Assembly: GCA_009767595.1 (NCBI GenBank)
Contig: VSDK01027711.1
Coordinates: 106,324-170,323, forward strand
Length of the DNA stretch: 64,000 nucleotides
DNA from: Symbiodinium kawagutii
Taxonomy: Eukaryota; Sar; Dinophyceae; Suessiales; Symbiodiniaceae
Direction: 5' to 3'
In this document: one piece after another, positions 30,774-43,435 of the stretch
Position numbering within the stretch: the stretch's first letter is position 1
Layout of the letters: each line of letters begins with the position of its first letter
Notes under the pieces: generated by a model
Database searches by the model: none
Seen by the model: the letters and a program-made list of their open reading frames with translations, nothing else
What the model was told of the DNA's origin: nothing
Program-made: the position numbers and the translations under genes

Positions 30774-31372
30774 GCGGTTGATAATGGTTAATAATAGCCT
30801 ATTGTGGCTGATAGTGGTTGATAATAGGGTTCTCTCAGTTCAAAGCACAAGCCGGTGATTTTACCAAGAAGCGGGGGTAATAGGGATCTATAGAGGGACT
30901 GGGAGCAGGTAACTACATCTTGACCACTGCAAGTAAGTGCCCATAACAGAACTGCCATTAACTAGTTACTATATTTACAGTCAGTGATTAGATCTGAAAA
31001 AGCAGTAACAAACGGGTAACAGGTTCAGGCGACGTAATTGGTTTGAATATACTTATGGGCCAGCAATCATGATGATACAGAGCAACATACCAGCCAGTTG
31101 TTCCTGTAGAACCCAAATTACTGTACTGTATGACTGAACTTGTCAAACAATATGTCTATATACATAAATAAGATAGATTCATGAACATACCACTACATAT
31201 TTAGGTACATGCCTTTCGTATGAGCCACCATCAACTGCTCATCATTAAGCCGAGGCGGCACGTCTTGTGGTGTTATGTAGCTGGTTGATGGGTTTTTCGT
31301 ACTGGAACGAATTCAGGGAGCATTGGAAACTGATGGGAGACAACCGATGTCCCAATGTTTCTTGAGTTCCAG

Positions 31373-31499
31373 CTGTGAATCGAATCCCAAGGCAAACAAC
31401 CTGACAGTATCAGCTTCAAGGGCTACACCACCCTTCACATGTGCGGCATCAGTGCTGAAACCGGGAGCATTCACAGCGTTCCTCGTTTTCTGCAGCCAG
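31373..31499 (+). other. Exon-like island, single open frame
   Basis: TTCCAG acceptor, donor GTGGTT at 31500. Only one frame is open: ESNPKANNLTVSASRATPPF, then TCAASVLKPGAFTAFLVF. No family recognised; the other two frames have stops, which makes chance less likely. Confidence 0.4.
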
Positions 31500-31609
31500 G
31501 TGGTTGAACAACAGCGCAGCTATTGAGTTAGTCAGGGTTCATTGGGGCATGGTGATGCCTGGTGGTCACGCCCTACGGATCCATTAAACCCGTTCGCCGA
31601 TTGTCCCAG

Positions 31610-31717
31610 CAAGGGAAGGACACTCCAGTGATCGGTCACGAATCACTCCGATGTGGTCAGCATAGCGGCTGGTCGTCGCTCAGTTCGGAGTCGCGCGGCT
31701 TGGGAGTTTGTGTCTAA
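31610..31717 (+). other. Exon-like island ending in a stop
   Basis: TCCCAG acceptor, then QGKDTPVIGHESLRCGQHSG and WSSLSSESRGLGVCV to TAA. Unassigned. Confidence 0.3.
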
Positions 31718-32435
31718 TGTCTGGAAACACAAACAGTCACAACTCCACAGACATCGGTGGAGTGGAAACTGGCAACGGTGAAAGGACATTTCTGCGCAAC
31801 ATTCGTGTCAGGGCAAGTCCAGATTCACTACATATCCACAATTCTTTGGGCTGCTTCTCCACCACTTTTTCGTAATTCTTGGACATGCACATACCCCACA
31901 CACACACACACTCAAAAATGTACACTTGTCCATCTATCTATCCATCCATCTATCTATCCAACTTACCATAAATCCTGTTGCTATCTATAGAATTTCGTTG
32001 ACCACATTGTTAGCCATGTTGAACGTACTATGTCAACCATTCTATGTGAACCATTTTCTCGCTGACAGGACGGCGGTTCACCATTGGTTCTGCGATGCTA
32101 TCCGTCCTGCGACTTGACCAATGCTGGAGATAGCCACAGCTGCGTGTGAAACTTCTGGTGATGCTTCTGCGTCGGAAATGCTGGAGTTTCGGAGCCATTG
32201 AACCATGATTGTTCATACCATGGCTGATAGCTACACCCTAGTCAGATCCAGAGGTCACCAGCTGATTTCCGAACCAGAAGTCATCAACCGTGAATGCTGA
32301 ATCTTTCTCCTCGATACTGTACAATTCCACAGTTCCTGCCATCATGTGCAGCCAGTGGCAGCGAGCCACCCTCCATGTCGCCGGGTCGTCCTGAGTCGAT
32401 GCCTGCAAACATTCGATTTTTTTTTTTTCCGACCA

Positions 32436-32540
32436 GTCATAACTTGGGTTGGACATAGCTTGTGCCAACATTTATAGCTTGTTTCCCAGGGTTTCCTTTG
32501 AATATTGGTGATTTTCCATTGACATGTTAGGTTACCAAAG
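32436..32540. mobile_element. MITE family D-like copy
   Basis: Shares the GGTGATTTTCCATTG arm and CCCAGGGTTTCC core with the family. The left arm (GGACATAGCTTGTGCC) is eroded. Confidence 0.4.
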
Positions 32541-33343
32541 GAAAACCCTGCCCCAAGAGATTCAAAGCTGTGCAACAAGTAAGCATGATGACAGTATCAC
32601 AATCACATTTGACCCGCCACGAATAGAACAATGTTTGGTCAAAGTAAACATATTTTGGTGTTGCAGTATCATGCATATCATACGAAAATACATCTCCCAT
32701 TTCCGTAAGGATGTTTATGGTCCGGTGACGTCCCATTGGCCAAGCTAGTGAACATCCTTTGACAAGCGCATTCATCGAGCATTTTCAAGCTTTGATTGTT
32801 GAAATTCTCGGCCAGTATGAATTGTCGTTGTAACATGTTGTGACCATGAAGGTGGTTGTTGACGATTATTTTCTTCGCTGTGATCATTAACAATTAGCCG
32901 CTCTGAACCGTTCTCAAGGCTGTTATAGCTGCTATGGGTTACTAGGCATGATAGTAGTCATACTAGTCTTGTAGCCATTCTGGCAAATCTAATTAACCAG
33001 AATATGATCAAGAAGACAGTCCTTCATCATCATGACTACTATCACTATTACAACTATTTTGACGACGACGACGACGACGACTACTACTATTACGAATACT
33101 ATTTTCTGAATAGCCAAATGACTACTACTATTGTAATTCTATCATGATTAGAACTATTACGACTACTACCATCATAAATATAATTGATTAATCATAAGTG
33201 CTATTTTCTAAATGTATATTTTTGTGCATGAATACACTTATTAGAACTACATTATTGATATCATTATAACAACTATTGTAATACTATTATAAATCATAAC
33301 TACTAAAATCATCATACTATTCTGAAGTACAAGTCATTTTCAG

Positions 33344-33412
33344 TCCTTCATCGTCACTGTGCAGCCACGGTTGCTCCGCCAGCTACTTGACGATGTGCCG
33401 TGTGAACGGCTC
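33344..33412 (+). other. Exon-like island, unassigned
   Basis: Good acceptor (CATTTTCAG), donor GTACCT at 33413. One phase-0 frame reads SFIVTVQPRLLRQLLDDVPC then ERL. A family B MITE follows 15 bp later. Confidence 0.3.
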
Positions 33413-33427
33413 GTACCTGCGCGGAAT

Positions 33428-33551
33428 GGCAGTGGGTCAAGCAGTTAACCATCAAAAATGAGGGTTAGTAACCAACAGAACTATAAGGAAAACTGGCTGG
33501 TTAATGATCAGGGAACCAGGGGGACGGTACAGGGGTTTGACCCAGCTCGCC
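33428..33551. mobile_element. MITE family B copy
   Basis: Ends GGCAGTGGGTCAAGC and TTTGACCCAGCTCGCC with the family interior. No clean target duplication remains. Confidence 0.7.
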
Positions 33552-34055
33552 ATATCCTGGTTCTATCGCAGGAAGCCCCACTGCAAATCTAGCCGTGGCA
33601 AAAAGCAACCCTGCCAGGGTCTCTGGAATTGCTCCCAGATATCCCAAGACCCTGGCAGGCCTGGCAGGTGTGTTTGCTGAATGAAAACATACACAAGCTT
33701 TCGCTGCAAGTGGTCCATGGTGATGAATGATTTACTGGTTCAATCAACTTTTGATCATCGTTTGACCGGTGGTAAACCAATGGTAGTGCCTCAATATGAT
33801 GGTCAATGGTGGTCAATAGTTTCTGCCCTTCATAGGCATGAATGCTGGTTTACCCCATGAGTCACAATGCTTAAGAATGGCTCATGGCGGTTGAAGAATA
33901 GTCAATGGGCATCATGAACCACTATAAATATAAATCATGATAATGCTGGTCAATGGCCAAAAAAGTAGAAAAAGTAAAACAAGTGGTCCATGGCCATTCT
34001 CATAGTAGTTCGTCAATTGGGGTCTATGACCACTGCTCGCGTGACTGGGAAACAG

Positions 34056-34174
34056 GTTTCTTTACGTCGAAGGATGACCTGGCCGTGGGAAATAGATTCA
34101 TTTTCAGCGCCTGCGAATCGGTGACCTTCCAGGCCCGCCGTGGTTCGGAAGCTATGACGCTACCTCTGAATTGA
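34056..34174 (+). other. Exon-like island ending in a stop
   Basis: AACAG|G acceptor, then TSKDDLAVGNRFIFSACESV and TFQARRGSEAMTLPLN to TGA. A family A MITE follows at 34200. Unassigned. Confidence 0.35.
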
Positions 34175-34199
34175 TATTTGATTGTCACTAGCTTATTTG

Positions 34200-34303
34200 G
34201 TGGTTTCTCAAGCCATAGGGGAACCCCAAAGTTATGGTTGGTTTATTACTATAAATGGTTAATAATGGATGATTTGGGGGTACCCCTATTTTGAGAAACA
34301 CCC
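34200..34303. mobile_element. MITE family A copy, TSD ATTTG
   Basis: 104 bp, ends GTGGTTTCTCAAGCC and TTGAGAAACACCC. Direct ATTTG repeats at 34195-34199 and 34304-34308. Confidence 0.85.
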
Positions 34304-34865
34304 ATTTGATGCTAATCATGAATGGTTCTTAATTGTCGCTAATGGATAACTGTTACTAAACTACTATGAATAAGAAACATACCAGGGTGGTGAGATGGTA
34401 CCAATGATAGTAGTTGAACAATCACGACCGGTTCGCTATTCGTAGCCACGGCATGATTGTTGCTCCAGTGATGAGTCACGGCATGGCCGGCGAGGGGGCG
34501 CACCGATGACGGGTGGGATGGCTTCGCGAGTTCCGCGGTCCCCCCAAAATTTCTTGGCGCAGTGCTGCGATCTTCTGGGCGTGGAAAAAGGACCAGATCT
34601 GTCCTCTGAATCAGCCTGGAGAAATCACCAACCAGAACATGGCCATGGCCAGCAGGCATCGCAATCAACAGCATCATGGATCTATCAACCAGCAATTAAG
34701 CACTAGTGGACCATAGATTAGCCATTGTCAACCATGAATGAACGATGATTTGACCGATAAGTCAACAATGAAACCACTGGTTGACCATAGTTTAGATCCA
34801 TTAACCTTTCGTTGACCATGAAACCATGAATTCGCCATCCATCAACCATCACTTGACCATTACAG

Positions 34866-34966
34866 CTATCAATGGTCGAATCGAGCTGGCCATCGCTAGC
34901 ATGTTCTTCCTGGCGATGCCGTCCGGCGGTCGTTGTGACAAGCTATTGATCAAGGGGCGCATGGCA
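34866..34966 (+). other. Exon-like island, unassigned
   Basis: CATTACAG acceptor, donor GTTGAA. The frame reads INGRIELAIASMFFLAMPSG then GRCDKLLIKGRMA. Confidence 0.3.
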
Positions 34967-35371
34967 GTTGAACAATTTCTGAACAATTTCGCCACTCATG
35001 GACAATCCCAGTTTTCCCTTCCATTTGCTAAAACCGTTATTGACCAGTCACCACTCATTAACCATGATGAACCACTAATAAACCATGATTGACCACTAAT
35101 AAACCATTAGTAGTCACTACTGATCTAACTCTTCCGAGCAACACTCAGCCGATGATTTTTGATGCTTAACTGTTGGTGAAATGATGGTGAAGTGATCGTT
35201 CTCGATAGTTCTTGGTGCTTCTTTCATGGTCAATGAATGATTCTGAACCGATAATTGATGCTTCATTGATACTTGATTGATGCTTGATTGATGATTGATT
35301 GATGGTTACAGTAACGGTGATTATGCTCAGTGAAGATGGTGATGGTCACTGATACGCAGGTACCCCTACAG

Positions 35372-35532
35372 ATGACACGAGCATGACGGAACGAGACGGA
35401 ACGCGATGGACCCCGGCGGCCCGTCACTGGAAACGCCAACAGGGCCAGCCATCATTCGACAGGGGCACCCATCCATGGCATTCGTGGTTTGAATTTCGTG
35501 AGATCATCAATCAGTACAGCCGCCATGATAGT
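35372..35532 (+). other. Exon-like island, unassigned
   Basis: CTACAG acceptor, then an open frame with DGTRWTPAARHWKRQQGQPS. Donor not fixed. Confidence 0.25.
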
Positions 35533-36279
35533 TCGTGAAGATCAGTAAGACTTAACATTGATTATTGTTTATGTTAACCCCGGACTAATATACCCCAGGT
35601 TCATTATTTGGGGGGTGCCATTGTAATGGGAAACCAAGGCATGTAATGGGAAACCAAGGCTTTTGGAGGGTTTATTGATGCGGGCTTAACATGACTGATC
35701 ATCTTATCATTACTGTTCAATTGATGAGTAACGATTTCCCGAGCACAAAACTATGTTTAAGCAACTGACTGATTTGGTGACTATAGAACTGCTTCAACTT
35801 TCCATACGTCGGACATTTGACTTCCAAACTTCCTTCGAGTAACAATTGGAGGGGTCAGTAGTTACAGGCTAAGAAACCTCTGCCGGATGGAAGGCCGGCG
35901 TTTTTGATGGTTGAAACATGAGGAATTTTGACGTTTCCTTACATTGCAGATGCCTCATTCATCCTGAATGGGGGAACTCCCCAATCATCCCATGTCAAAC
36001 AATTTATTGTAGTAAAGCAACTTTGTTTTTATGGTTCCCTATTGTGAGAAATCCCCACATCCAATATTGGTTAAGTTTTCGAGTTCGTACTCTTAGTGAC
36101 CATTGATGGCTATCAGTCATGTGACGATTGCCTGTTGAGTATCAATTAGCAATCATTATGAGACCATTGTTAATAGCTAGTCATTGGTCAATAGCAACTA
36201 GCAACCAACATCGTGGGTCATGCTTGGGTGCAAACTATTTGTAGCAACATGCCATTATTTGGGTTATATATTGGTCGTT

Positions 36280-37630
36280 ACCAGCAGCCACGCGAATAAT
36301 CAGTGTTTACTTGTAAGTAGTTCAACCATGAGATTCATCATTGTTCAATATATCTTAAGTATGGTCTAACATAGTAGTTGTTTAATAATTCAGTTACTAA
36401 ATACTAATGCTTTCATTAATCAATGGGTAAGCACGACTTGATATTACATCATAAGATGAATGGGCAATCCTGCTTAAATATATACACACATATATATATA
36501 TGTTTAATCGTATGACTACCAATCAGTGAACAAGCCTTCAAGTAAGTGAATAGCTTATACCTTAAGATTATGTGAGTCTGATTATTTAGATTATTGATAG
36601 GTAATCATGGTGATATCTTTCATTTTATGATTGCCTAGTAGTGAATAGGTCCTTAAGTAAGTGAATCGCTCATTACTTTACCCAGCATGAGTTTAATCTT
36701 ATCACCTATTGCTTAAAAGATTGATAGGTAATCATGTTTGATCTTATGATTACCTAGTAGTGAATAGGTTCTGAAGTAAGTGAACAGGTTATTACTTAAC
36801 CTTATACTTGTATGAGTTTCATCTCATCACCTATTCCTTAAACGATTGATAAGAAATCATGTCTATATGTTCCATCTTACCATTTTATACCTGGGGTCAG
36901 TGAACAGGTTATTACTTAACCTTATATGAGTTTAATCTTATCACCAATGACTTGAAAGATTGGCAGTAACTATTTCTGTATGTGTTAAGGTCATGTTACC
37001 TATTTAACGATACCATTACTATTGACAATTGCTTGCAAATTACTTATATGATTTTCAGGCGTAATGAGAATGTATTATGTAGTAATTGTTTAATCAGTTG
37101 ATTACTCATGATTTCAAGTTTCGATAGGTAATCACCACTTAACATTACATCAGAAGATCAATAGGCATTCCTAGTTACTATGAGTCATGATCTAATCATT
37201 ACAATATAGTTAATGATTATTTACATGTAACACTACTATTGACTATTCATTTACCTAATTCTTGTATTAAACAACCATTTCAATTACAATTTATGATCAT
37301 TTTGGTTCTGTTTCACCTATATACATTACTTGTATCAATGGAGTAATGCTAATTACTATCCATTACTTCTGATTTAGTTCCCATTCATTACCAACTACTT
37401 CCCATGACTATAGCACACTAACTAAGTTCTGATCATATTCATTACTTATGGCTTCCATTTACTATTATCTACTATAGGTAGGCTTACTGACAAGTAATAG
37501 GTTCATTTACTATTCATTTACTAAAACTACTTATGGGTTTTATTGGCTACTATAGGTTTTACTACTAACTGCTATTCACCTATGACTATTCATTTACCTA
37601 TACTTAATGGTCAGTTACTTACTACCTATG
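36280..37630. repeat. AT-rich block with about four diverged tandem units
   Basis: 36505-36970 contains about four diverged copies of a 115-150-bp unit with words AGTGAACAGGTTATTACTT, TGAGTTTAATCTTATCACC and GATTGATAGGTAATCATG. Up to 37630 there follow CATTTACTATTCA-type words. I see no coding signal in it. Confidence 0.65.
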
Positions 37631-37654
37631 GGTTCCTTGATTCATAGCAACCAG

Positions 37655-37716
37655 CGCCGCTTAAGCACAACGGAGCCAAAAACGCAGCCTTCGCTGTCCG
37701 TGCACAGTCCAAGGTG
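37655..37716 (+). other. Exon-like island, unassigned
   Basis: CCAG acceptor, donor GTGAGG at 37717. One frame reads PLKHNGAKNAAFAVRAQSKV. Confidence 0.3.
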
Positions 37717-38087
37717 GTGAGGCTGTGCCGCAATCAACCGCTCCTGCCAATGAATTGAACACGAGGTTTATAGTGGTTTATTCATAGTGATTTACCGTGA
37801 TTTATAGTGATTGAAAGATGCTTTATGGTGATTTATAATGGTTTATAGTGGCTTATCCATTAACTTGCTCATTCATGGACCATTCATGACCCATAGCCAT
37901 GATTTTACCATGGATTGGCCGTTGTGAACCCCAGAAATGAGCCATTGATCACCTCGTTCAGCACGAAATGCGAATTGGTCCAGTGCGAAGGTGGTAACTA
38001 CTCACCATCCAATGGGTTATAACCAGGGCAACTACCAGGCAAATGGTAGATATAATGACCAGTATAGCTGGGATGTACCAGCTATAT

Positions 38088-38205
38088 GGCGAGCTGGGTC
38101 AAGCAGTTCACCAACCAACTTCATGGGGAATAATTACCAACAAGAATAGAGAAAACAATGGTTAATCATGGGGGAACCGCGGGTACAGGGCTTTGACCCC
38201 CAGCC
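38088..38205. mobile_element. MITE family B copy
   Basis: Ends GGCGAGCTGGGTCAAGC and GACCCCCAGCC. It contains the family core with GGGGGAACC. The flanks ATAT and AATT do not match. Confidence 0.7.
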
Positions 38206-38639
38206 AATTGGGAAACCGCCAGTTTTAGAGGTATAGCCATCAATATCAACCGTTGGTATGAATCATTACCACAGTTATTAAATGGTTAAGCATCGATAAG
38301 CATCATCTAAGCGGTGAAGAGTCACTTGGGACAGCTATGAATCAATTATGATCCTATTTCCAACCATCATTGACCATCAGATTGAACCATCAATCATGCC
38401 GGGTAGTTTAATTACAAATCATGATTCACCATCATGAATCAGACCATTGACATGAATTTGTCTTTACTAACCGCTACACGACCAATATTGCCTAAGATAA
38501 ATCATCCTACAATCTTTTCATCAAACATTTTTTAACCATTAGCTTTCATGGCTTCATCAACCAACCATTTACTAACCATCCCCAGCCATTAACCATCATG
38601 CAACAGTGGCTTTTATCGACCATTTCTTCATCATCATTC

Positions 38640-38770
38640 ACCGTTGCAGACGAATCAATGTGGCACATCCTGGCGCACTACCTACGCTGTTTCCTTGGCT
38701 GTGCTGCGCCACAGCTTGAAAGCGAACAGCGGGATGACCGATCTCAATTGAGACCAGGCTGTTGTCGTTG
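38640..38770 (+). other. Exon-like island, two frames open
   Basis: GTTGCAG acceptor near 38649, then DESMWHILAHYLRCFLGCAA in one frame and a second plausible frame. Unassigned. Confidence 0.25.
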
Positions 38771-39139
38771 TTCCTTGTGGTTAAGGAGCAACCACTGGTG
38801 GTTCATAGTGGTTGATAATGGAGACTGGTGGATAGTGACGATACTTGATCTCATGAAATTCAGATTATGACGTTCATCATTAATGATTGATATTAAGGGC
38901 TCTTGAATGGCGGATAGTGCAACACTGGTGAATGTTGGTTGAGACTGGCTGGGAATAGGGGTAAACAATCGAATGTTCACACTGATTAGTGAGAATCAAT
39001 GATTGTTTATAATCGTCCATCGTGGTCAACAATATCAACAAGCAGCACAGGTCAATGTGGGTTGAGAATGGTTTGCAACAAAAAAATAATGGCTCACAAC
39101 GATCCATACTGCTGGGTTCAACCGTGAATTTTGCTCACC

Positions 39140-39208
<69 letters not shown>
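39140..39208. repeat. (TTG)n trinucleotide repeat
   Basis: About 23 uninterrupted TTG units. Confidence 0.95.
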
Positions 39209-39650
39209 GATGGTCCTTCATGGATTAACACTCCTGATTGATTAATAGGGGGTATCACCCTAAAGCCTGGGTTAAAAATGATACCCTCCTAATCACTAAA
39301 CCTGTGGTTTATTCATCCCGGGTTGACATTATCCCCTACTCACAGTGATTGAAACTACATGTCTTGCTCGTAGATCCAGTACTACACCGGGCCCAGTTTT
39401 ACCAGGATACGGGTCCTGCTTGTTCTGTATGGTGGAATTACTACAGACGCTTCAGGAAAAGACAGATATGAATACAACCTCTTCGTTGGCTGAGAAACGG
39501 ATCTCCTAGAATACTGGCCTTAGCCACTTCAGGGGGTCATGCGTGGATAATCTTTCTTTTCCCCCAAACCATGAATCTATCTTTCACGGGGCAAAACCAT
39601 GATCCATGCGTTCCAAACCATGGATCTATCTTTTTATTCCGCAAAGGCAG

Positions 39651-39740
39651 CATCCGTTCGGGCCACCCCTGGCAGTGAGCCCGTCCCATCAACGACCAAA
39701 CAAACGGCCCTTCGCCGTTGGGACGTTCATCTAGAGCGAA
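39651..39740 (+). other. Exon-like island, unassigned
   Basis: AGGCAG acceptor, donor GTTAGA. The frame reads SVRATPGSEPVPSTTKQTAL then RRWDVHLER. Confidence 0.3.
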
Positions 39741-40094
39741 GTTAGATGGTTGGCAATGACCGGCCATGTCACTGAGATTGCTGAGAAATGGTAACACCGG
39801 AGCTATTGAACCAACCCCTGGTTGCAGCTATTATGAACCATCATTAACCATTGTAAATTACTATTATCCCCACTGGTTGGTGGTTTCAATCATTTTTTAT
39901 TTTCCCTAGTAATCATTAAGAAATGGTTGGCGGACCAATATTTTTCATAGGGGTTAAAACCACCAACCAGACCCTGATTGCATCACCCAATGGTGTGCTC
40001 TGTAAACCGGGTGCGGCTAGTATGCCGTGGCCTAGAGCTTGATCTTTTGCCATACATAGTTGGACTGACCAGCTGAAAAAATGATAAAGTGCAG

Positions 40095-40218
40095 GCACTG
40101 ACATCTTGCAATGCACAGGAGATCCAGCAGCTTCAATGTTGCCAAGCCTTTGCTCTCAGCTATGGTGTGAGATCGGTTGCACTGACCTTCCCAACTCGTT
40201 TGAGCAACAGGCGGAGGA
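40095..40218 (+). other. Exon-like island with canonical donor GTGAGT
   Basis: GTGCAG|G acceptor and donor GTGAGT at 40219. The frame TDILQCTGDPAASMLPSLCS, then QLWCEIGCTDLPNSFEQQAE, spans it. It could be an upstream exon of the GH5 gene; no family match. Confidence 0.4.
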
Positions 40219-41234
40219 GTGAGTTGGTAATCGCGCCAACGGTGGTTGGTATCATACCATTCTTATTCTTATACTCAACCACTTGTGGTTTTGTTCTGCT
40301 CATGTGGAGATGGTGTTAAACTGGGATATAACCATAGCAATAAATTGCAAGTAACCCCATAAGATAGGTTATAACTCCTAAAGATATGGTTGTGCTCCAT
40401 TGAAAACGAATGGTGAGATACGATTTACAGTGGGATATTGACCATGGATCACTGTTGATGAGATAAACTATTTGCTGCTTGCGTGATCCATTGACCATGA
40501 ATGAACCATTACGCCTTCATGAAATCAGCAAAAAGTATGATGGTCGATGACCAATGGTATTTCTAACCAACTATTAATATTGACCATGAACCATCAACCA
40601 AAAGCATGTTTTTCCAAACAAAAAACCAGACGGTTGTTATTCCATCCGAGCTGTGATCAGGCTATTGAATATAGGACTGTAGAAACGTGCGTAGTGGTGC
40701 AAGAATGTTTCACTGGTAGTTGAACATTGTTGGCAATGATGCGCGAGTGGTGGTCAATAATCAGCCCACGGGTTAATTCTTTGCAAATAACTCTCAGCCT
40801 TTGGTCAACCCATTGTAGACTCAAAGTTGTTAGCAAAGATAATACCAGTGATTAATTCTACGGTTCTGTATAGCCTCAACTGAATGGTCATAATCATAGA
40901 TTGGTATCTACCAATCATATAATAACGAGTGACTTGGTGATGGTCATATACCAGTACTCAACCGTGCACTGAGAGGGGTTGAAACCACCAACCATATATA
41001 TATATAATTGTGTTATGATATAAAAACAAAACAATACATATAGATACAATTATATTATCTCTATATACGATTTGTAAATGACAAACATATCTTTTTACAT
41101 TCCACATACATACATATGGTGAGGGTACCCTCATGGACCCGAAGCTGACTTCAGTGGCAAAGTCGCTTTTTCATTTCTACATGGTGGGCCCCCAGTGGTT
41201 TTTGTGAGTTGGTTGGTAACTCACTTACACTCTC

Positions 41235-41343
41235 GTGATCCAACATAGCAATGACAAATTCTCCATTTTTCTAGGGACACCCTGGGAAATCAGCTCCAAC
41301 TGGTGGATTTTCCATTGCTATGTTAGATCGCCAGAAGGTAGCT
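41235..41343. mobile_element. MITE family D copy
   Basis: Left CCAACATAGCAATG and right CATTGCTATGTTAGATCG are inverted around the CCCTGGGAAATC core. Confidence 0.6.
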
Positions 41344-41466
41344 TGTGAGTTATTACCGTACCAGTTTACTTGGCGTTACTACCGTTGATACCAGTTTAGG
41401 CCAACCGCGCCATATCGTTGGCTCATCACACTGTCAGGGCCTGAGCTGGTTGCAGGTCATAGCTAT

Positions 41467-41622
41467 TACCCTCTGGTGACCCAAGATGGCTGCCTGGAAA
41501 ATCCACCAGTTCAATGGATGATTTCCAGCTAATCCACCAGTTCAATGGATGATTTCCAGCTCAGTTTTCGGAACAAAAAAATCTGGATTTTCTAGCCAGC
41601 CATTTTAGTTCACCAGAGGGTA
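41467..41622. mobile_element. MITE family D copy with 31-bp internal tandem duplication
   Basis: Ends TACCCTCTGGTGA and TCACCAGAGGGTA are perfectly inverted. A 31-bp segment is present twice in tandem (41500-41530 and 41531-41561). Confidence 0.7.
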
Positions 41623-41652
41623 TCAAACCGCACCTAGGGTTTCTGCTAGATG

Positions 41653-41746
41653 GGGGTTTCTCAAGCCATAGGGAACCCCCAAAGTTATGGTTGATCTGGG
41701 ACATATTGGATGATTTGGGGGTACTCCTAGGACTTGAGGAACACCC
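41653..41746. mobile_element. MITE family A copy
   Basis: Ends GGGGTTTCTCAAGCC and TTGAGGAACACCC. Flanks AGATG and AGATA match at four of five positions. Confidence 0.7.
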
Positions 41747-41930
41747 AGATAGATATCTACCATGATCATAGAGCTATGATAGAGGTAACTGATAATGGAC
41801 AATAGTTAGGGTTTCTGGATCATGGAGCTATGATATAGCGATCTACCATGATCATAGCTCCATCCATGAAATCGCCGCCACCGGTCGCGACGTCGCAACG
41901 CACTCGCTTCTGATGCGTGTTCAGCCGCAG

Positions 41931-41999
41931 ACAAGAAAAGGAGCGCGCGCCTGTGGCCGAGGGTCAGCACTGCGGAAACGGTGTCCCCGAATCGATCAA
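41931..41999 (+). other. Exon-like island with canonical donor GTGAGT
   Basis: GCCGCAG acceptor, donor GTGAGT at 42000. Two frames are open. Unassigned; possibly upstream GH5 gene sequence. Confidence 0.35.
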
Positions 42000-42142
42000 G
42001 TGAGTGTTTTGCTAAATATCGGGGTAGATACAAATAGAAAACATAAATATAAATCTAGTATTAATCAGATATGTATATCTATGTAGTAATCAAACGAAAA
42101 TATTACAAATATACATTTGTACAAATATGTATATATATGCAG

Positions 42143-42228
42143 CTGGATGGGGTGTCACTGGATCCAGCGGAGCAAACTGTCCCCCTCCGATGTTTCCGCT
42201 GCCACGGATTTCGCCAATGTTTTTGCTG
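42143..42228 (+). CDS. Tentative GH5 gene exon
   Basis: TATGCAG acceptor, donor GTTGAA at 42229. One of three open frames, ending SPSDVSAATDFANVFA, finishes one base into a codon and would join the exon at 43340 as Gly, giving DFANVFAG before YSYTAPVWMGEFG. A segment of this length precedes the catalytic motif in GH5 enzymes, but the residues are not diagnostic. Confidence 0.3.
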
Positions 42229-42434
42229 GTTGAAGCGTGCAGGTTTGATTAAATTAGTAACCACTATCAACGAGAACTACGCATCATTAGTGACCACTAT
42301 TAGCAAGCATAAAACCGCGACTAACAATCATGACCCATCATAAACCATCCTTAAGCACCATTCTTTCCATCCCTGTTAGCAAGCATGAACTATGAACTAT
42401 CATTCACTTGGTCATTTCAACATCACCATGGGAG

Positions 42435-42583
42435 ACATCACAGCTGGCGCAAGCTCCTGGCGGCTCGTGGGATCCATCAGATTTTCAGCTGGTGCCCGGT
42501 CCACCACTTCCGCCCCGGAGTGATGGTCCGCCAGATTCGTCTTCGACACCAAGTGGGGCTTTGCACTGGCCGAAGGTGGGGGG
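42435..42583 (+). other. GC-rich exon-like island, all frames partly open
   Basis: ATCACAG acceptor. One frame is Pro/Ser-rich (LVPGPPLPPRSDGPPDSSST). It does not fit the GH5 phase chain. Confidence 0.25.
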
Positions 42584-42652
42584 ATCAGCTGGGGCCTGGC
42601 CCACCAATCCACAGGGTCAGAAGCCCGGGCTGACAAGCCTTTTCTTTAGATG

Positions 42653-42746
42653 TGGGTGTTTCTTGGAAGATGGAACTCCCAAAGTTATGATTGGTCTGTT
42701 AATGTTTAATATGGGATGATTTTGGGGTACCCCTATGACTTGAGAC
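42653..42746. mobile_element. MITE family A copy, right end eroded
   Basis: The left arm and core are intact. The right arm stops at CTATGACTTGAGA and continues into unrelated TATA-rich sequence. Confidence 0.6.
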
Positions 42747-43339
42747 TATATAGACTATATAGATATGGGTATATGGATACAAGAGATCGACGACTGTAAG
42801 ATAAGCTATTTACGTGAACTATTCTTAACAAGTATAACCAAAAGAATTCGCCTGCTTGTTTTCCGAGTTCTGCGCTAATTTTTGAAGCAGCAGCTTGCAG
42901 GGTACCCTTTTTGTAAAGTTTGGAATCGAATCTGGACGGGATGGTTCCTGATTTTTTTGGGGACCTACAAGGATGGTCTCACTTGGTAGTTGGTGAACGT
43001 GGTCATGGAGAAAGTAGCTACCGGAATGGCCTAATAGCACAGATAAGTGGAGCCCGTGCCACTACACAGCAGTCAGCAGCCAATGATCAAAAACATATGA
43101 TTCATTGGCGGGCTATATTTCCAAGATGAGAGGACGCAGGCCTTACATTTTCCCAATGGCAGGCCTTGTATTTCAGCACCTCTGGTTCAAGCCAGCAGAA
43201 AACTGATGACTTGAAACAGCTTCATAAATAAGCGTTGTTCAACCCTGACGGCTATGTTAGAGACTATATACTGGAGGCCAATATATCTCCAGGCTCTGGT
43301 AGCAACTGGTTGGCACTGGTGAGGCTTCGCTGCCCTCAG

Positions 43340-43435
43340 GCTACAGCTACACTGCACCGGTGTGGATGGGCGAATTTGGACAAATGGTGAGGGGCAACTA
43401 CTGGTTGAACATGCTGCGAAACTTGGCGCACAGCT
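43340..43435 (+). CDS. GH5 exon with nucleophile motif GEFG
   Basis: CTCAG|G acceptor at 43336-43340, donor GTGGGA at 43436. The exon reads YSYTAPVWMGEFGQMVRGNY then WLNMLRNLAHS. The Glu in GEFG is the expected catalytic nucleophile. It ends one base into a codon (Tyr with the next exon). Confidence 0.65.
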
